DNA of 64,000 nt, taken from contig MIAY01000038.1 in assembly GCA_001829315.1 (NCBI GenBank), positions 1 to 64,000 on the forward strand, in the 5' to 3' direction. This DNA comes from Spirochaetes bacterium GWE1_32_154 (GTDB lineage Bacteria > Spirochaetota > GWE2-31-10). The position numbers and the translations under genes are program-made. Of this stretch, positions 1 through 8,526 are shown one piece after another (within the stretch, counting starts at the first letter, position 1; every line of letters starts with the position of its first letter). The notes beneath the pieces are model-generated. The model had not been told where the DNA came from, ran no database searches, and was given only the letters and a program-made list of their open reading frames with translations.

Positions 1-1
1 A

Positions 2-1516
2 GGTTGGAATACTTCTGCTGATGGCAGTGGTACAGTGTATATAACTGGTGTAACTTTTACAATGGGAAAATCGGATGTTACCCTTTATGCAGAATGGAGC
101 AAAGTATATACAGTTACTTATAATGGTAACGGTCATTCTTCCGGATCTGTACCAACTGATAGTAAGCAGTATAAAGAAGATGCTTTTATAACAGTTTGCG
201 GAAATTCAGGTAATCTGACAAAAACAGGTTTAAATTTTTCCGGGTGGAATACAGCTTCAGATGGAAGTGGTACTGTTTATGAAGATAAGGATACTTTAGT
301 TATGGGGGCATTTGATATCATATTATATGCTCAATGGAACAAATTTAATTTTCAATTGAAAAAATTATTTTCTGATGATGGGGCGAATGATGATGATTTT
401 GGAATAGCTGTTGATATTGATGGTGATTATGCAGTTGTTGGCGCTAGTAAGCATGATCCGGATAGTCAAAGATCTGGTGCAGTATATATCTTTCATAAAA
501 CAGGTGATAATACCTGGGATTCAGGCTTTAAAATAACTGCGCCATATAGTACAGATGATATTGAATTCGGGACAAGCGTAGCAATATCCGGTGATTATGT
601 TATTGTTGGTGCTCCAAAAAATAACATAAATGGAGTAGATGCAGGTATGACATATATTTACCATAGAATAGATACAAATACATGGGGAGAAGTTGAATCT
701 TTGCAGGGGTCTGATATAAATATATTTTCCGGTGCTACATATTTTGGTATTTCAGTTGATATAGATGGTGATTATGCAATTATCGGAGCTATAGGAAATA
801 AAAATGAATCAGATGTTATAATTGGTGCCGCTTATATTTATCAAAGAACTGTTAATAATACATGGGGAAATCAGGAAAAAATAATACCATCTGATGGAAT
901 TGATAAAAATTATTTTGGCCGTAGTGTTGCAATTAGCGGTGATTATGCAGTAATTGGAGCTCACAAGGATGATGATAACGGTGTTAATTCAGGGGCAGCT
1001 TATGTATACTTCAGGTCAATAAATAACACATGGGGGGCTGAAGCTAAATTGACTGCTTCCGATGCTTTTATTGATGATAATTTCGGTTATTCAGTATCCA
1101 TTGATGGAGATTATATTGTTGTTGGAGCATATAAAGCGGACAATACTACTAATGAAGATAATAGTGGAGCAGCCTATATTTTTCATAGGACAAGTAGCAA
1201 TATTTGGGATACTGGTACAATAATTTCATCTACTGATAACTTTGATAATAATTATTTTGGAATTTCAACTTCAATAAAGAATGATTATGTCATTTGCGGA
1301 TCTCCTAATAATTGGGGGCGAGGAGCAGCATATATATTTAAAAGAACCCATACTAACTTATGGGAGTTTGAGAAAAAAATAATATCTGATGATTTAAGTA
1401 TAAATGATTATTTTGGACTGGCTGTTGGTTTATCAGCAGAATTTTCAATTATTGGAGCAACAGGAAATCAAAATACAAATGGAAAAGATGCTGGCTCTAT
1501 TTATATATTTAAATAA
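2..1516 (+). CDS. Surface protein with InlB B-repeats and seven FG-GAP repeats (5' partial)
   Basis: The reading frame is open to the window edge, so the true start lies upstream; the GTG at 35 falls inside a repeat. The visible part begins within an InlB B-type (Listeria-Bacteroides) repeat marked by GWNT, DGSGT and LYAEW, followed by a complete one ending LYAQW. Seven FG-GAP repeats of about 55 residues follow, each with a core like YFGxSVxIxGDYxxxGA; the last two are degenerate. Seven such repeats fit one seven-bladed beta-propeller, the integrin-alpha-like fold, often seen in adhesins. No C-terminal anchor or sorting signal is visible. The function is probably surface recognition, by inference. 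A hairpin terminator follows. Confidence 0.85.
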   Translation, partial: GWNTSADGSGTVYITGVTFTMGKSDVTLYAEWSKVYTVTYNGNGHSSGSVPTDSKQYKEDAFITVCGNSGNLTKTGLNFSGWNTASDGSGTVYEDKDTLVMGAFDIILYAQWNKFNFQLKKLFSDDGANDDDFGIAVDIDGDYAVVGASKHDPDSQRSGAVYIFHKTGDNTWDSGFKITAPYSTDDIEFGTSVAISGDYVIVGAPKNNINGVDAGMTYIYHRIDTNTWGEVESLQGSDINIFSGATYFGISVDIDGDYAIIGAIGNKNESDVIIGAAYIYQRTVNNTWGNQEKIIPSDGIDKNYFGRSVAISGDYAVIGAHKDDDNGVNSGAAYVYFRSINNTWGAEAKLTASDAFIDDNFGYSVSIDGDYIVVGAYKADNTTNEDNSGAAYIFHRTSSNIWDTGTIISSTDNFDNNYFGISTSIKNDYVICGSPNNWGRGAAYIFKRTHTNLWEFEKKIISDDLSINDYFGLAVGLSAEFSIIGATGNQNTNGKDAGSIYIFK

Positions 1517-1554
1517 TTATTCACACGAATTTTACTTAATTAATTAACAATAAG

Positions 1555-1591
1555 TGCAACAAATATTTTAATATCTGAAATATTTGTTGCA
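1555..1591 (+). terminator. Hairpin after the FG-GAP gene
   Basis: Perfect 14-bp stem TGCAACAAATATTT (1555-1568) and its complement (1578-1591) with a 9-nt loop, 39 nt past the stop codon. Only a weak T run (TAGTTTTATT) follows, so it may be a terminator or an mRNA-stabilising stem. Confidence 0.55.
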
Positions 1592-1625
1592 TAGTTTTAT
1601 TCATGGCAAACACTGTTAATACTCA

Positions 1626-1654
1626 TTGAAAAAAACATACAAATATGCTACAAT
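1626..1654 (+). promoter_or_regulatory. Sigma70-type promoter giving a probable leaderless mRNA
   Basis: TTGAAA (1626-1631), a 17-bp spacer and TACAAT (1649-1654). The ATG of the next gene starts at 1661, where the transcript itself would begin, and there is no Shine-Dalgarno sequence, only a T run. The arrangement predicts a leaderless message. Confidence 0.55.
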
Positions 1655-1660
1655 TTTTTT

Positions 1661-2509
1661 ATGGAAAAATATTTAACGACAAAAGATGTGGCATCATTAT
1701 TAAATATCAATGAAAAACGCGTTTACTCACTTGCAACCTCAGGTAAAATCCCGGGTACTCTTATAACCGGTAAATGGCTTTTTTCAGAAAAATTAATAAA
1801 CGACCATTTAAAACGAATATCAATGTCTAATCTTGAATTAATTCCCCCGTCAGAAAGACAATCAAATTGTATACTTATGGCCGGTTCTGATGATCCTACG
1901 TTGTCATTTATCAAACAATTGTATTATTCAACATCAAAGAACCTGATTTATTCTGCATCAATCGGCAGTTCGGCAGGTATGGAATTACTAAGAAATAATG
2001 AATGTGATATTGCGATTTCTCATATCCAGTCAGATACGATTCCTGATAATTGTGTTACCATCAATCTTTTTAATAGAAATGTAGGGTATATATCCGGCAC
2101 ACAATCTATTCATGATTTTTCAACCATAGCAAAAAACAATATGAGATTTATTAATCGTCAGAAAGGTGCCGGTATTCGTGTGTTAATTGATAAAATGCTT
2201 TCTCAAGAGGGCATCGATGCAAAAGACATTATCGGATATGAAAACGAAGTCTCAACCCATATCGAAATTGCCTCAAAAATTAAATCCGGCCAGGCTGATG
2301 TGGGTGTTGGTGTTGAGTTTGCCGCAAAAATGTTTAATCTATTTTTCACACCGGTTAAAGAGGAAAAGTTTTTTATCATTATCAATAAAGACTATTATTT
2401 TGACTCATCGATTCAGCAATTATTAAATCTTTTTAAATCAGGCAGTTTCTCACAGTATTATGAAAATTTACCAGGTTATAATATTACTCAATCCGGCATA
2501 ATTATATAA
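1661..2509 (+). CDS. HTH (excisionase/MerR-type) regulator with periplasmic-binding-protein-like domain
   Basis: Residues 1-55 form an excisionase-type winged helix-turn-helix (YLTTKDVASLLNINEKRVY, then GKIPG and GKWLF), a DNA-binding module. Residues about 65-270 resemble the type-2 periplasmic-binding fold found in cytoplasmic regulators (PBP_like, COG1910, the molybdate-binding-domain family). There is no signal peptide, so the domain probably senses a small ligand in the cytoplasm; the ligand cannot be read from sequence. The ATG at 1661 is chosen because it begins the HTH exactly, although no ribosome binding site precedes it. It sits just upstream of a secreted GH13 enzyme, which could be its target; this is inference only. 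Confidence 0.8.
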   Translation: MEKYLTTKDVASLLNINEKRVYSLATSGKIPGTLITGKWLFSEKLINDHLKRISMSNLELIPPSERQSNCILMAGSDDPTLSFIKQLYYSTSKNLIYSASIGSSAGMELLRNNECDIAISHIQSDTIPDNCVTINLFNRNVGYISGTQSIHDFSTIAKNNMRFINRQKGAGIRVLIDKMLSQEGIDAKDIIGYENEVSTHIEIASKIKSGQADVGVGVEFAAKMFNLFFTPVKEEKFFIIINKDYYFDSSIQQLLNLFKSGSFSQYYENLPGYNITQSGIII

Positions 2510-2582
2510 AAGTTTTTTTCAAAAAATCAATTATTAGCTAAAAAAATATGATACAACATATTTATTTGTAATGGAGTTTTTA

Positions 2583-4178
2583 ATGAAAAAATATTGTAGT
2601 CTTTTGTTTTTATTTTTTACTTTTGTATACGGCAATGCTGAACAATCGGGGGCAACTGACTGGTTTAAAAATGGTGTCGGGTATGAAATATTCTTTCGTT
2701 CATTTTATGATTCTAATGGTGATGGAATTGGTGATATAAAAGGACTCATTGAAAAACTTGATTATTTAAATGATGGTGTACCCGGTGGCAATGATCTTGA
2801 TATTGATTTTATCTGGTTAACGCCGATTTTTCAATCAGGAAGTTTTCATGGATATGATGTTATTGATTATTATACAATAAATCCACGATACGGAACAATG
2901 GAAGATTTTGATACTTTGATTGTTGAAGCTGATAAACGGGGAATTAGAATTATACTTGATTTGGTGCTTAATCACTGTTCTCACAAACACCCTTATTTTC
3001 TTGAAGCAGCAGGGGACAAAACATCATCAAAAAGAGACTGGTTTCTATTTTCAGAAACAAATAAAACATGGATGACCTGGAAAAAGACTTCATGGGGTAA
3101 AATAGCAGAGAATGATTATTTCTGGGGAACATTCGGGCTTCCGGACTGGAATGCTGAAAATCCGGATACAAAAGCATATTTATTTGATATTGCACGATTT
3201 TGGCTGGCAAAGGGAATCGGCGGATTTCGTCTTGATGCCATAAAACATCTTATTGAAGAAGAAGATAACGGAAAAGAAAAAACAATAAACACTGCAGGAA
3301 CATTATCCTGGCTGCGTGATTTTTCCAAGATGGTAAAAGATATAAACCCTGAGGCTGTACTCATAGGTGAAATATGGGATAGTATAGAATCAATCGCCGA
3401 ATATGTAAATCCCGAAGGAGCTAACATAGATGCTGCATTTAATTTCGGATTACGGGGTACACTTTTTAATATATTTGGTTTCGGTGCTAAAATGTATTCA
3501 AAGAAAGTTGAATATTCTCAGAATGCTCTTTTATCAAACGACAGTTCAGTAGTATTTAGCGGTAATCATGATATGCAAAGGTTAGCATCAGAAATAACGA
3601 CAGTTGATGATCTTAAAGCTGTTGCAAAAATGCTGTTTATAACACCGGGTATTCCATTTATTTATTATGGTGATGAAATTCGTTCTCTTCATTCTATGGG
3701 AACATCAGGTGATATGTTGTATAGAAATGCAATGGCATGGTCTAACGCTAAAAATGCAGGTTTTACTACCGCTGAAAAAGCAAAAGTTCTTTTATCAACT
3801 GAATGGGAAAAAAGAAACGTTCAAAATGAGCTGTCTAATAAAAATTCTGTTCTACATACCTATATTGAAATGATTCAATTACGAAAGTCTATTCCCGGTT
3901 TCAATAATGCCCGATGGATAGAATATTCCTCAACAAAAGACGTGGCATCATTTTTTATTGAAACTAAAACTGAACTGTATTATTGTACACTCAATATTTC
4001 AGATAAAAATCAAAATGTTACAATTCAGGAATCTGAAATCCCCGTAAAAGATGGAGTTAAACGATCTATGTATGAAGAGTTCTATCCAAAACATAAGGAA
4101 AATAAATGGCAGAAAATTAATGGTATAAAAAAGATTCGTGTTAAATCTCATGAACTTATTATTTTAAAGTTACAATAA
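2583..4178 (+). CDS. Secreted GH13 alpha-amylase family glycosidase
   Basis: Glycoside hydrolase family 13 enzyme acting on alpha-glucans or short alpha-glucosides. Numbered from ATG 2583, an N-terminal signal peptide ends near GNA (about residue 19) without a lipobox. The GH13 regions are all present: DLVLNHCS (region I), GGFRLDAIKH with nucleophile D218, LIGEIWD with acid/base E263, and SGNHD with D330. The NGDGIGD motif near the N-terminus is typical of the oligo-1,6-glucosidase/neopullulanase-like group. An earlier in-frame ATG at 2571 is rejected because the GGAG at 2573-2576 sits 6 nt before 2583. The predicted location is periplasmic or extracellular; substrate specificity is not determinable. 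Confidence 0.9.
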   Translation: MKKYCSLLFLFFTFVYGNAEQSGATDWFKNGVGYEIFFRSFYDSNGDGIGDIKGLIEKLDYLNDGVPGGNDLDIDFIWLTPIFQSGSFHGYDVIDYYTINPRYGTMEDFDTLIVEADKRGIRIILDLVLNHCSHKHPYFLEAAGDKTSSKRDWFLFSETNKTWMTWKKTSWGKIAENDYFWGTFGLPDWNAENPDTKAYLFDIARFWLAKGIGGFRLDAIKHLIEEEDNGKEKTINTAGTLSWLRDFSKMVKDINPEAVLIGEIWDSIESIAEYVNPEGANIDAAFNFGLRGTLFNIFGFGAKMYSKKVEYSQNALLSNDSSVVFSGNHDMQRLASEITTVDDLKAVAKMLFITPGIPFIYYGDEIRSLHSMGTSGDMLYRNAMAWSNAKNAGFTTAEKAKVLLSTEWEKRNVQNELSNKNSVLHTYIEMIQLRKSIPGFNNARWIEYSSTKDVASFFIETKTELYYCTLNISDKNQNVTIQESEIPVKDGVKRSMYEEFYPKHKENKWQKINGIKKIRVKSHELIILKLQ

Positions 4179-4199
4179 GGTGTTTATGCAAAAAAATAT

Positions 4200-4262
4200 C
4201 AAATAAAATTAGAATATTGATAATATGCGTGAAAACGGTTGATTTATTTTCAAATAAAATTA
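4200..4262 (+). repeat. 12-bp direct repeat upstream of the hydrogenase operon
   Basis: CAAATAAAATTA occurs at 4200-4211 and 4251-4262, 51 bp apart. The second copy overlaps the predicted -10 box, so this may be a tandem regulator site. In DNA this AT-rich, chance is a real alternative. Confidence 0.35.
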
Positions 4263-4266
4263 TAAT
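4239..4266 (+). promoter_or_regulatory. Promoter of the hndABCD hydrogenase operon
   Basis: TTGATT (4239-4244), a 16-bp spacer and a consensus TATAAT (4261-4266). Transcription would start near 4273 and leave a 5' leader of about 60 nt before the TTG start of hndA. Confidence 0.6.
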
Positions 4267-4335
4267 GTATCTTTAAAATATTAATATCGCCTAAACAATA
4301 TTTTTTTGTGATATTACATCAAAGAGGAGGATATC

Positions 4336-4875
4336 TTGGATAGCAATAAGACTTTAGAAATCGGACTGCCTAAAGAACAATTTGAAGAACTTGACAGGTA
4401 TATCGGCAGTTTAAAAATTGACAAAGAAGATGAACGAAGAACCGGGTATTTAATTCAGGTACTTCATAAAGCACAGCACATATTCGGGTATTTACCGGTA
4501 GGTGTTCAAAAGTTTATAGCTGAAAATGTAGGTGTTCCGCATTCAGATGTTTCAGGAGTAATTAGTTTTTATAATTATTTTACAACAGTTCCTCGTGGAA
4601 AAACAAGAATCAGTGTTTGTATGGGAACTGCCTGCTTTGTTAAAGGTGCAGGGAAAGTTTTAAGTGAATTTGAAAGATATCTTAAAATTAAAAATGGTGA
4701 AGTTTCTGAAGATGGAAAATTTTCTATTGATATATTACGATGTGTTGGTGCGTGCGGTTTAGCACCTGTTGTTATTGTAAATGACAAAGTATATGGTAAT
4801 GTGACAACAAAACAGGTTGGAGATATTATGGCTTTGTATATTAATGAGGAGGCAACTCATGCAGATAAAAAATAG
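4336..4875 (+). CDS. hndA: NuoE-like [2Fe-2S] subunit of NAD(P)-linked [FeFe]-hydrogenase
   Basis: Thioredoxin-like [2Fe-2S] protein of the NuoE/HndA family, the small electron-transfer subunit of multimeric [FeFe]-hydrogenases. Cluster ligands are C95 and C100 (VCMGTAC) and C136 and C140 (RCVGAC). The helical N-terminal domain (about residues 12-80) is the usual NuoE one, and the length of 179 residues is normal. Translation starts at a TTG, supported by a consensus AGGAGG (4325-4330) 5 nt upstream. It is the first gene of a tightly packed four-gene operon and its 3' end overlaps the next gene by 17 nt, implying translational coupling. Confidence 0.9.
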   Translation: MDSNKTLEIGLPKEQFEELDRYIGSLKIDKEDERRTGYLIQVLHKAQHIFGYLPVGVQKFIAENVGVPHSDVSGVISFYNYFTTVPRGKTRISVCMGTACFVKGAGKVLSEFERYLKIKNGEVSEDGKFSIDILRCVGACGLAPVVIVNDKVYGNVTTKQVGDIMALYINEEATHADKK

Positions 4876-5257
4876 AGAAGATTTAAAAAAATATAGAGAA
4901 TCTGCTATTGCCGGGAAAACTGCTTCTGATAAAAATATCAAATTGCTTGTTGGGCTTGGTACGTGCGGAACTGCTGCAGGTGCTGATATGGTGTGGGCTA
5001 AACTTGAAAATAAAATTAAATCTGATAAAATATCAGGTGTTGAGCTTGTGAAAGTCGGTTGTGTCGGTTATTGTTATGCTGAACCTACAGTTGAGGTTGT
5101 TTATCCTGATGGTGAATCAGTTTTACTTGGTAATATAAAAGAAGATAACGCACTTGATGTTATTGAACTCCATGTTAAGAAAAAAACAAACAATGCATCC
5201 AATATTATTAAAACTAATATTGCATCAAATATATTCAAAAACGGGGGTAAGAAATAA
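4859..5257 (+). CDS. hndB: [2Fe-2S] ferredoxin-like hydrogenase subunit HndB
   Basis: Small thioredoxin-fold [2Fe-2S] protein (132 residues) of the HndB type found between NuoE-like and NuoF-like subunits. Visible cysteines are C36 (GTCGTAAGA), C68 and C72 (GCVGYC), the pattern I recall for this family. The frame opens earlier at 4817, but the ATG at 4859 has GAGGAGG (4846-4852) 6 nt upstream and gives the family N-terminus. The last 25 residues are lysine- and asparagine-rich and probably disordered. Its stop codon overlaps the hndC start (TAATG at 5255-5259). It presumably passes electrons to the NuoF-like subunit. Confidence 0.85.
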   Translation: MQIKNREDLKKYRESAIAGKTASDKNIKLLVGLGTCGTAAGADMVWAKLENKIKSDKISGVELVKVGCVGYCYAEPTVEVVYPDGESVLLGNIKEDNALDVIELHVKKKTNNASNIIKTNIASNIFKNGGKK

Positions 5258-6717
5258 TGGCACAACAGATTAGAATTGCATTAAGAAATTGTGGTAAATT
5301 AGACCCTGAAAAAATTGAACAATATATTGCTCAAAGCGGTTATCTTGCTCTTGAAAAAGCATTATTTGATAATAAACCTGAGGATATTCTTAAACTTATT
5401 ATTGATTCAGGTTTACGTGGTCGAGGTGGTGGTGGTTTTCCTACCGGTATAAAATGGCAGGCAGCAGCTAAACAAAAATCAGACGAAAAATTTGTTATAT
5501 GTAATGCAGATGAGGGCGACCCCGGTGCATTTATGGATAGAGCCGTATTAGAGGGAGATCCCCATTCAGTTCTTGAGGCTATGACCATAGCCGGTTATTG
5601 TATTGGTGCAAATAAAGGTATTATTTATATTCGTGCTGAGTATCCGCTTGCTATTGAACGGTTAAATGTGGCAATAGATCAGGCATACAAAATGGGTTTT
5701 TTAGGCAAGAATATAATGGGAACAGCGTTTTCATTTGATATCAGTATAAAACTTGGTGCCGGTGCATTCGTTTGTGGTGAAGAAACTGCATTGATTAAAT
5801 CAATTGAAGGTAAAAGAGGTGAACCTATTGTAAAACCTCCTTTCCCTGCTGAAAAAGGTTTATGGATGAAACCAACTATTGTTAATAATGTTGAGACTTA
5901 TGCAAGTGTTTGTCCGATTATTGTTAATGGATTAGAGTGGTTTAGAGGCGTCGGTACTGAAAAATCACCGGGAACTAAAGTTTTTGCATTAGCAGGAAAA
6001 ATAAATAATGTAGGTCTTGTTGAAGTTCCTATGGGTAGCACATTACGGGAAGTTGTCTACGAAATAGGTGGTGGTATAAAAGATGGCAAAGAGTTTAAAG
6101 CGGTTCAAACCGGTGGTCCTTCAGGCGGTTGTATTACAAAAGAAAGCCTTGATACACCTATAACCTATGAAAACTTAATTCAAATCGGTTCCATGATGGG
6201 ATCCGGTGGTATGATTGTTCTTGATGAAGATGATTGTATGGTTAATATTGCAAAATTCTACCTTGAATTTACGCTTGATGAATCATGCGGTAAATGTACA
6301 CCGTGTCGTGTAGGTAATACAAGAATGTTTGAATTACTCGAAGATATTACCGAAGGTCGGGGAACTCAATTGACGATAACAAAGCTTGAAACCCTTGCTA
6401 ATACAATAAAAAAAGCATCATTATGCGGACTTGGACAGACTGCTCCAAATCCTGTCTTAAGTACGATGAAGTATTTTAAACATGAGTATGAAGAACATAT
6501 CAATAATAAAAAATGTAGAGCAAAAGTTTGTCGTGAATTACTTACATTTGAAATTGTTGCAGATAAGTGTGTCGGATGCAGTCTTTGTGCGAGAAATTGT
6601 CCGGTTTTCTGTATTCACGGAGAGCCTAAGACACCTTTTGTTATTGATCAAAAAGCATGTATTAAGTGCGGATCATGTGTTGAGAAGTGTAATTTTGATG
6701 CTATTACAGTTTCATAA
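5257..6717 (+). CDS. hndC: NuoF-like flavoprotein subunit of [FeFe]-hydrogenase
   Basis: FMN- and NAD(P)H-binding subunit that exchanges electrons between pyridine nucleotide and the Fe-S chain. The glycine-rich nucleotide/FMN motif GRGGGGFPTG is at residues 55-64 and GAGAFVCGEE at 167-176. An SLBB region follows, then the N3-type [4Fe-4S] ligands C344, C347, C350 (SCGKCTPC) and C390. A C-terminal two-cluster ferredoxin domain carries C438-C441-C444-C448 and C468-C471-C474-C478. It lacks the N-terminal thioredoxin-like domain present in some homologues, which HndB supplies here as a separate protein. Trimeric relatives are electron-bifurcating with ferredoxin and NADH; whether this one bifurcates is inference. 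Confidence 0.92.
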   Translation: MAQQIRIALRNCGKLDPEKIEQYIAQSGYLALEKALFDNKPEDILKLIIDSGLRGRGGGGFPTGIKWQAAAKQKSDEKFVICNADEGDPGAFMDRAVLEGDPHSVLEAMTIAGYCIGANKGIIYIRAEYPLAIERLNVAIDQAYKMGFLGKNIMGTAFSFDISIKLGAGAFVCGEETALIKSIEGKRGEPIVKPPFPAEKGLWMKPTIVNNVETYASVCPIIVNGLEWFRGVGTEKSPGTKVFALAGKINNVGLVEVPMGSTLREVVYEIGGGIKDGKEFKAVQTGGPSGGCITKESLDTPITYENLIQIGSMMGSGGMIVLDEDDCMVNIAKFYLEFTLDESCGKCTPCRVGNTRMFELLEDITEGRGTQLTITKLETLANTIKKASLCGLGQTAPNPVLSTMKYFKHEYEEHINNKKCRAKVCRELLTFEIVADKCVGCSLCARNCPVFCIHGEPKTPFVIDQKACIKCGSCVEKCNFDAITVS

Positions 6718-6735
6718 TTTTGTAAGGAGTTATAA

Positions 6736-8475
6736 ATGTCGAGAATTACTATAAATGATATACAAGTTGAGGTTTTTAAGGATGCAACAATCCTTGATGC
6801 TGCGAAAGAAGTCGGTATTTATATACCAACACTTTGCCACCTTGATCTTGAACAGTTTAATATTGAAAATAAAGCAGGTTCTTGTAGAATTTGTATGGTT
6901 GATGTGGATACAAATGGTCGAAAGAAAATGATGCCCGCTTGTTGTACACCCGTTGAAGAAGGTATGGTTGTTAAAACTAATACGCCTGAAGTTGTTGAAG
7001 TTAGGCGAACTGTTTTGCAGCTTTTGTTGTCAGATCATCCCTTTGAATGTTTGACGTGCCCGAAATCGCTTGATTGTGAACTTCAGGCTCTTGCCAAGAA
7101 ATTTGGTATTTACGAAGTTACATGTACCGGGAAAATGTCCACGTATGAAATTGATCACTCAAGTAAATCTATTAAGAGAGATTTGAGTAAATGCATAATG
7201 TGTAGACGTTGTGAGACTGTTTGTACAACAATGCAAACAGTTGGGGTACTTAGTGGTTTCGGCAGAGGTTTTAAAGCAGTTGTAGCTCCTCCTGAAATGG
7301 AACCGTTAACTGAGTCTGTTTGTGTATTCTGTGGTCAGTGTGTTAATGCGTGTCCTACGGCTGCATTAACTGAAATAAATTACATTTCAGATGTCTGGAA
7401 AGCAATTAATAATCCAAATAAAAAGGTTATAGTTCAAACTGCTCCGGCAGTTCGAGTTGGTATTGGTGAAGAGTTCGGGTTACCGGCAGGAACAGAAGCA
7501 ACCGGTATGTTGACAGCAGGACTAAGAAGACTTGGTTTTGATGCTGTATTTGATACTAATTTTTCAGCCGATCTTACGATTATGGAAGAAGCTCATGAAC
7601 TTATTGAGAGAGTGAAAAAGAATGAAAACTTACCAATATTAACATCATGTTGTCCCGGCTGGATTAACTTTTTGGAATTTCAATTTCCTGAGTTATTAAA
7701 TATACCTTCTACATGTAAATCGCCTCAGCAAATGTTTGGTGCTATTGCTAAATCATATTATGCTGAAAAAATCGGTGTTAAACCGGAAGATATGGTTGTA
7801 GTTTCAATTATGCCGTGTCTTGCAAAAAAATATGAAGCCTCACGTGAAGAGTTTATTAAAGATGGTATTACTGATGTTGATTATGTTTTAACAACGAGAG
7901 AGCTTGCTCAAATGTTAAAAGAAGCCGGCATTAATCTTGATAAACTGAAAGATGAAGAATATGATAATCCACTGGGTGAATCATCAGGTGCTGCCGTAAT
8001 ATTCGGGGCATCTGGTGGTGTTCTTGAGGCTGCATTACGAACCGCGTATGAATGGATAACTAAAAAGACACTTGGTAATGTCAACTTTAAAGATGTTCGT
8101 GGTATGGAAGGGGTGAAAGAAGCTACGGTTGATATTGACGGTTTAAAAGTTAATGTTGCTGTTACTTCCGGTCTTGGAAATGCAAGAAAGATTTTAACAA
8201 AAATCAAGAAAGGTGAAGCAAATTATCATGCTATTGAAATTATGGCATGTCCCGGCGGATGTTTAAACGGGGGCGGTCAACCTTATATTCATGGTGATAC
8301 TTCAATTCTTGACAAACGATTAAAAGCAATTTATAGTATTGACGAGTCTAAAGTTATTAGAAAATCACATGAGAACCCTTATATTAAAAAATTATATGAT
8401 GAGTTTTTAATAGAACCGGGTAGCCATAAATCTCATGATTTATTACATACTCAGTATTTTAAGAAAAATAAATAA
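6736..8475 (+). CDS. hndD: [FeFe]-hydrogenase catalytic subunit
   Basis: Catalytic subunit making or consuming H2. Domains in order: N-terminal [2Fe-2S] (C34, C50, C53, C69 or C70), His-Cys [4Fe-4S] (H101, C105, C108, C114), two [4Fe-4S] clusters (C153-C163 and C196-C206), the H-cluster domain and a C-terminal small-subunit-like tail. All three H-cluster motifs are intact: TSCCPGW (proton-relay C305, ligand C306), MPCLAKKYE (C361) and EIMACPGGCLNGGGQP (C505, C509). At 579 residues it matches the group A catalytic subunits of trimeric and tetrameric NAD(P)-linked enzymes. GGAG lies just before the ATG. The H-cluster maturases HydEFG are not in this window. The operon ends at a strong hairpin. 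Confidence 0.95.
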   Translation: MSRITINDIQVEVFKDATILDAAKEVGIYIPTLCHLDLEQFNIENKAGSCRICMVDVDTNGRKKMMPACCTPVEEGMVVKTNTPEVVEVRRTVLQLLLSDHPFECLTCPKSLDCELQALAKKFGIYEVTCTGKMSTYEIDHSSKSIKRDLSKCIMCRRCETVCTTMQTVGVLSGFGRGFKAVVAPPEMEPLTESVCVFCGQCVNACPTAALTEINYISDVWKAINNPNKKVIVQTAPAVRVGIGEEFGLPAGTEATGMLTAGLRRLGFDAVFDTNFSADLTIMEEAHELIERVKKNENLPILTSCCPGWINFLEFQFPELLNIPSTCKSPQQMFGAIAKSYYAEKIGVKPEDMVVVSIMPCLAKKYEASREEFIKDGITDVDYVLTTRELAQMLKEAGINLDKLKDEEYDNPLGESSGAAVIFGASGGVLEAALRTAYEWITKKTLGNVNFKDVRGMEGVKEATVDIDGLKVNVAVTSGLGNARKILTKIKKGEANYHAIEIMACPGGCLNGGGQPYIHGDTSILDKRLKAIYSIDESKVIRKSHENPYIKKLYDEFLIEPGSHKSHDLLHTQYFKKNK

Positions 8476-8484
8476 TTGTATACC

Positions 8485-8517
8485 AAAGAGGCTGTATTTA
8501 AAAAATACAGCCCCTTT
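8485..8517 (+). terminator. Terminator of the hydrogenase operon
   Basis: Hairpin of AAAGAGGCTGTATTT with its complement: 15 positions, one mismatch, 3-nt loop (8500-8502). It lies 9 nt past the hndD stop. The 3' arm runs into CCCTTTAATTTG, a weak T tract. Confidence 0.75.
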
Positions 8518-8526
8518 AATTTGTAG

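Noticed and set aside
7908-8207. Antisense frames inside hndD and many other genes
   Set aside because: They lie wholly within well-supported genes, lack start signals and show no family features.
8485-8517. Riboswitch or attenuator after hndD
   Set aside because: It is a simple near-perfect hairpin right after a stop codon, best read as a terminator.
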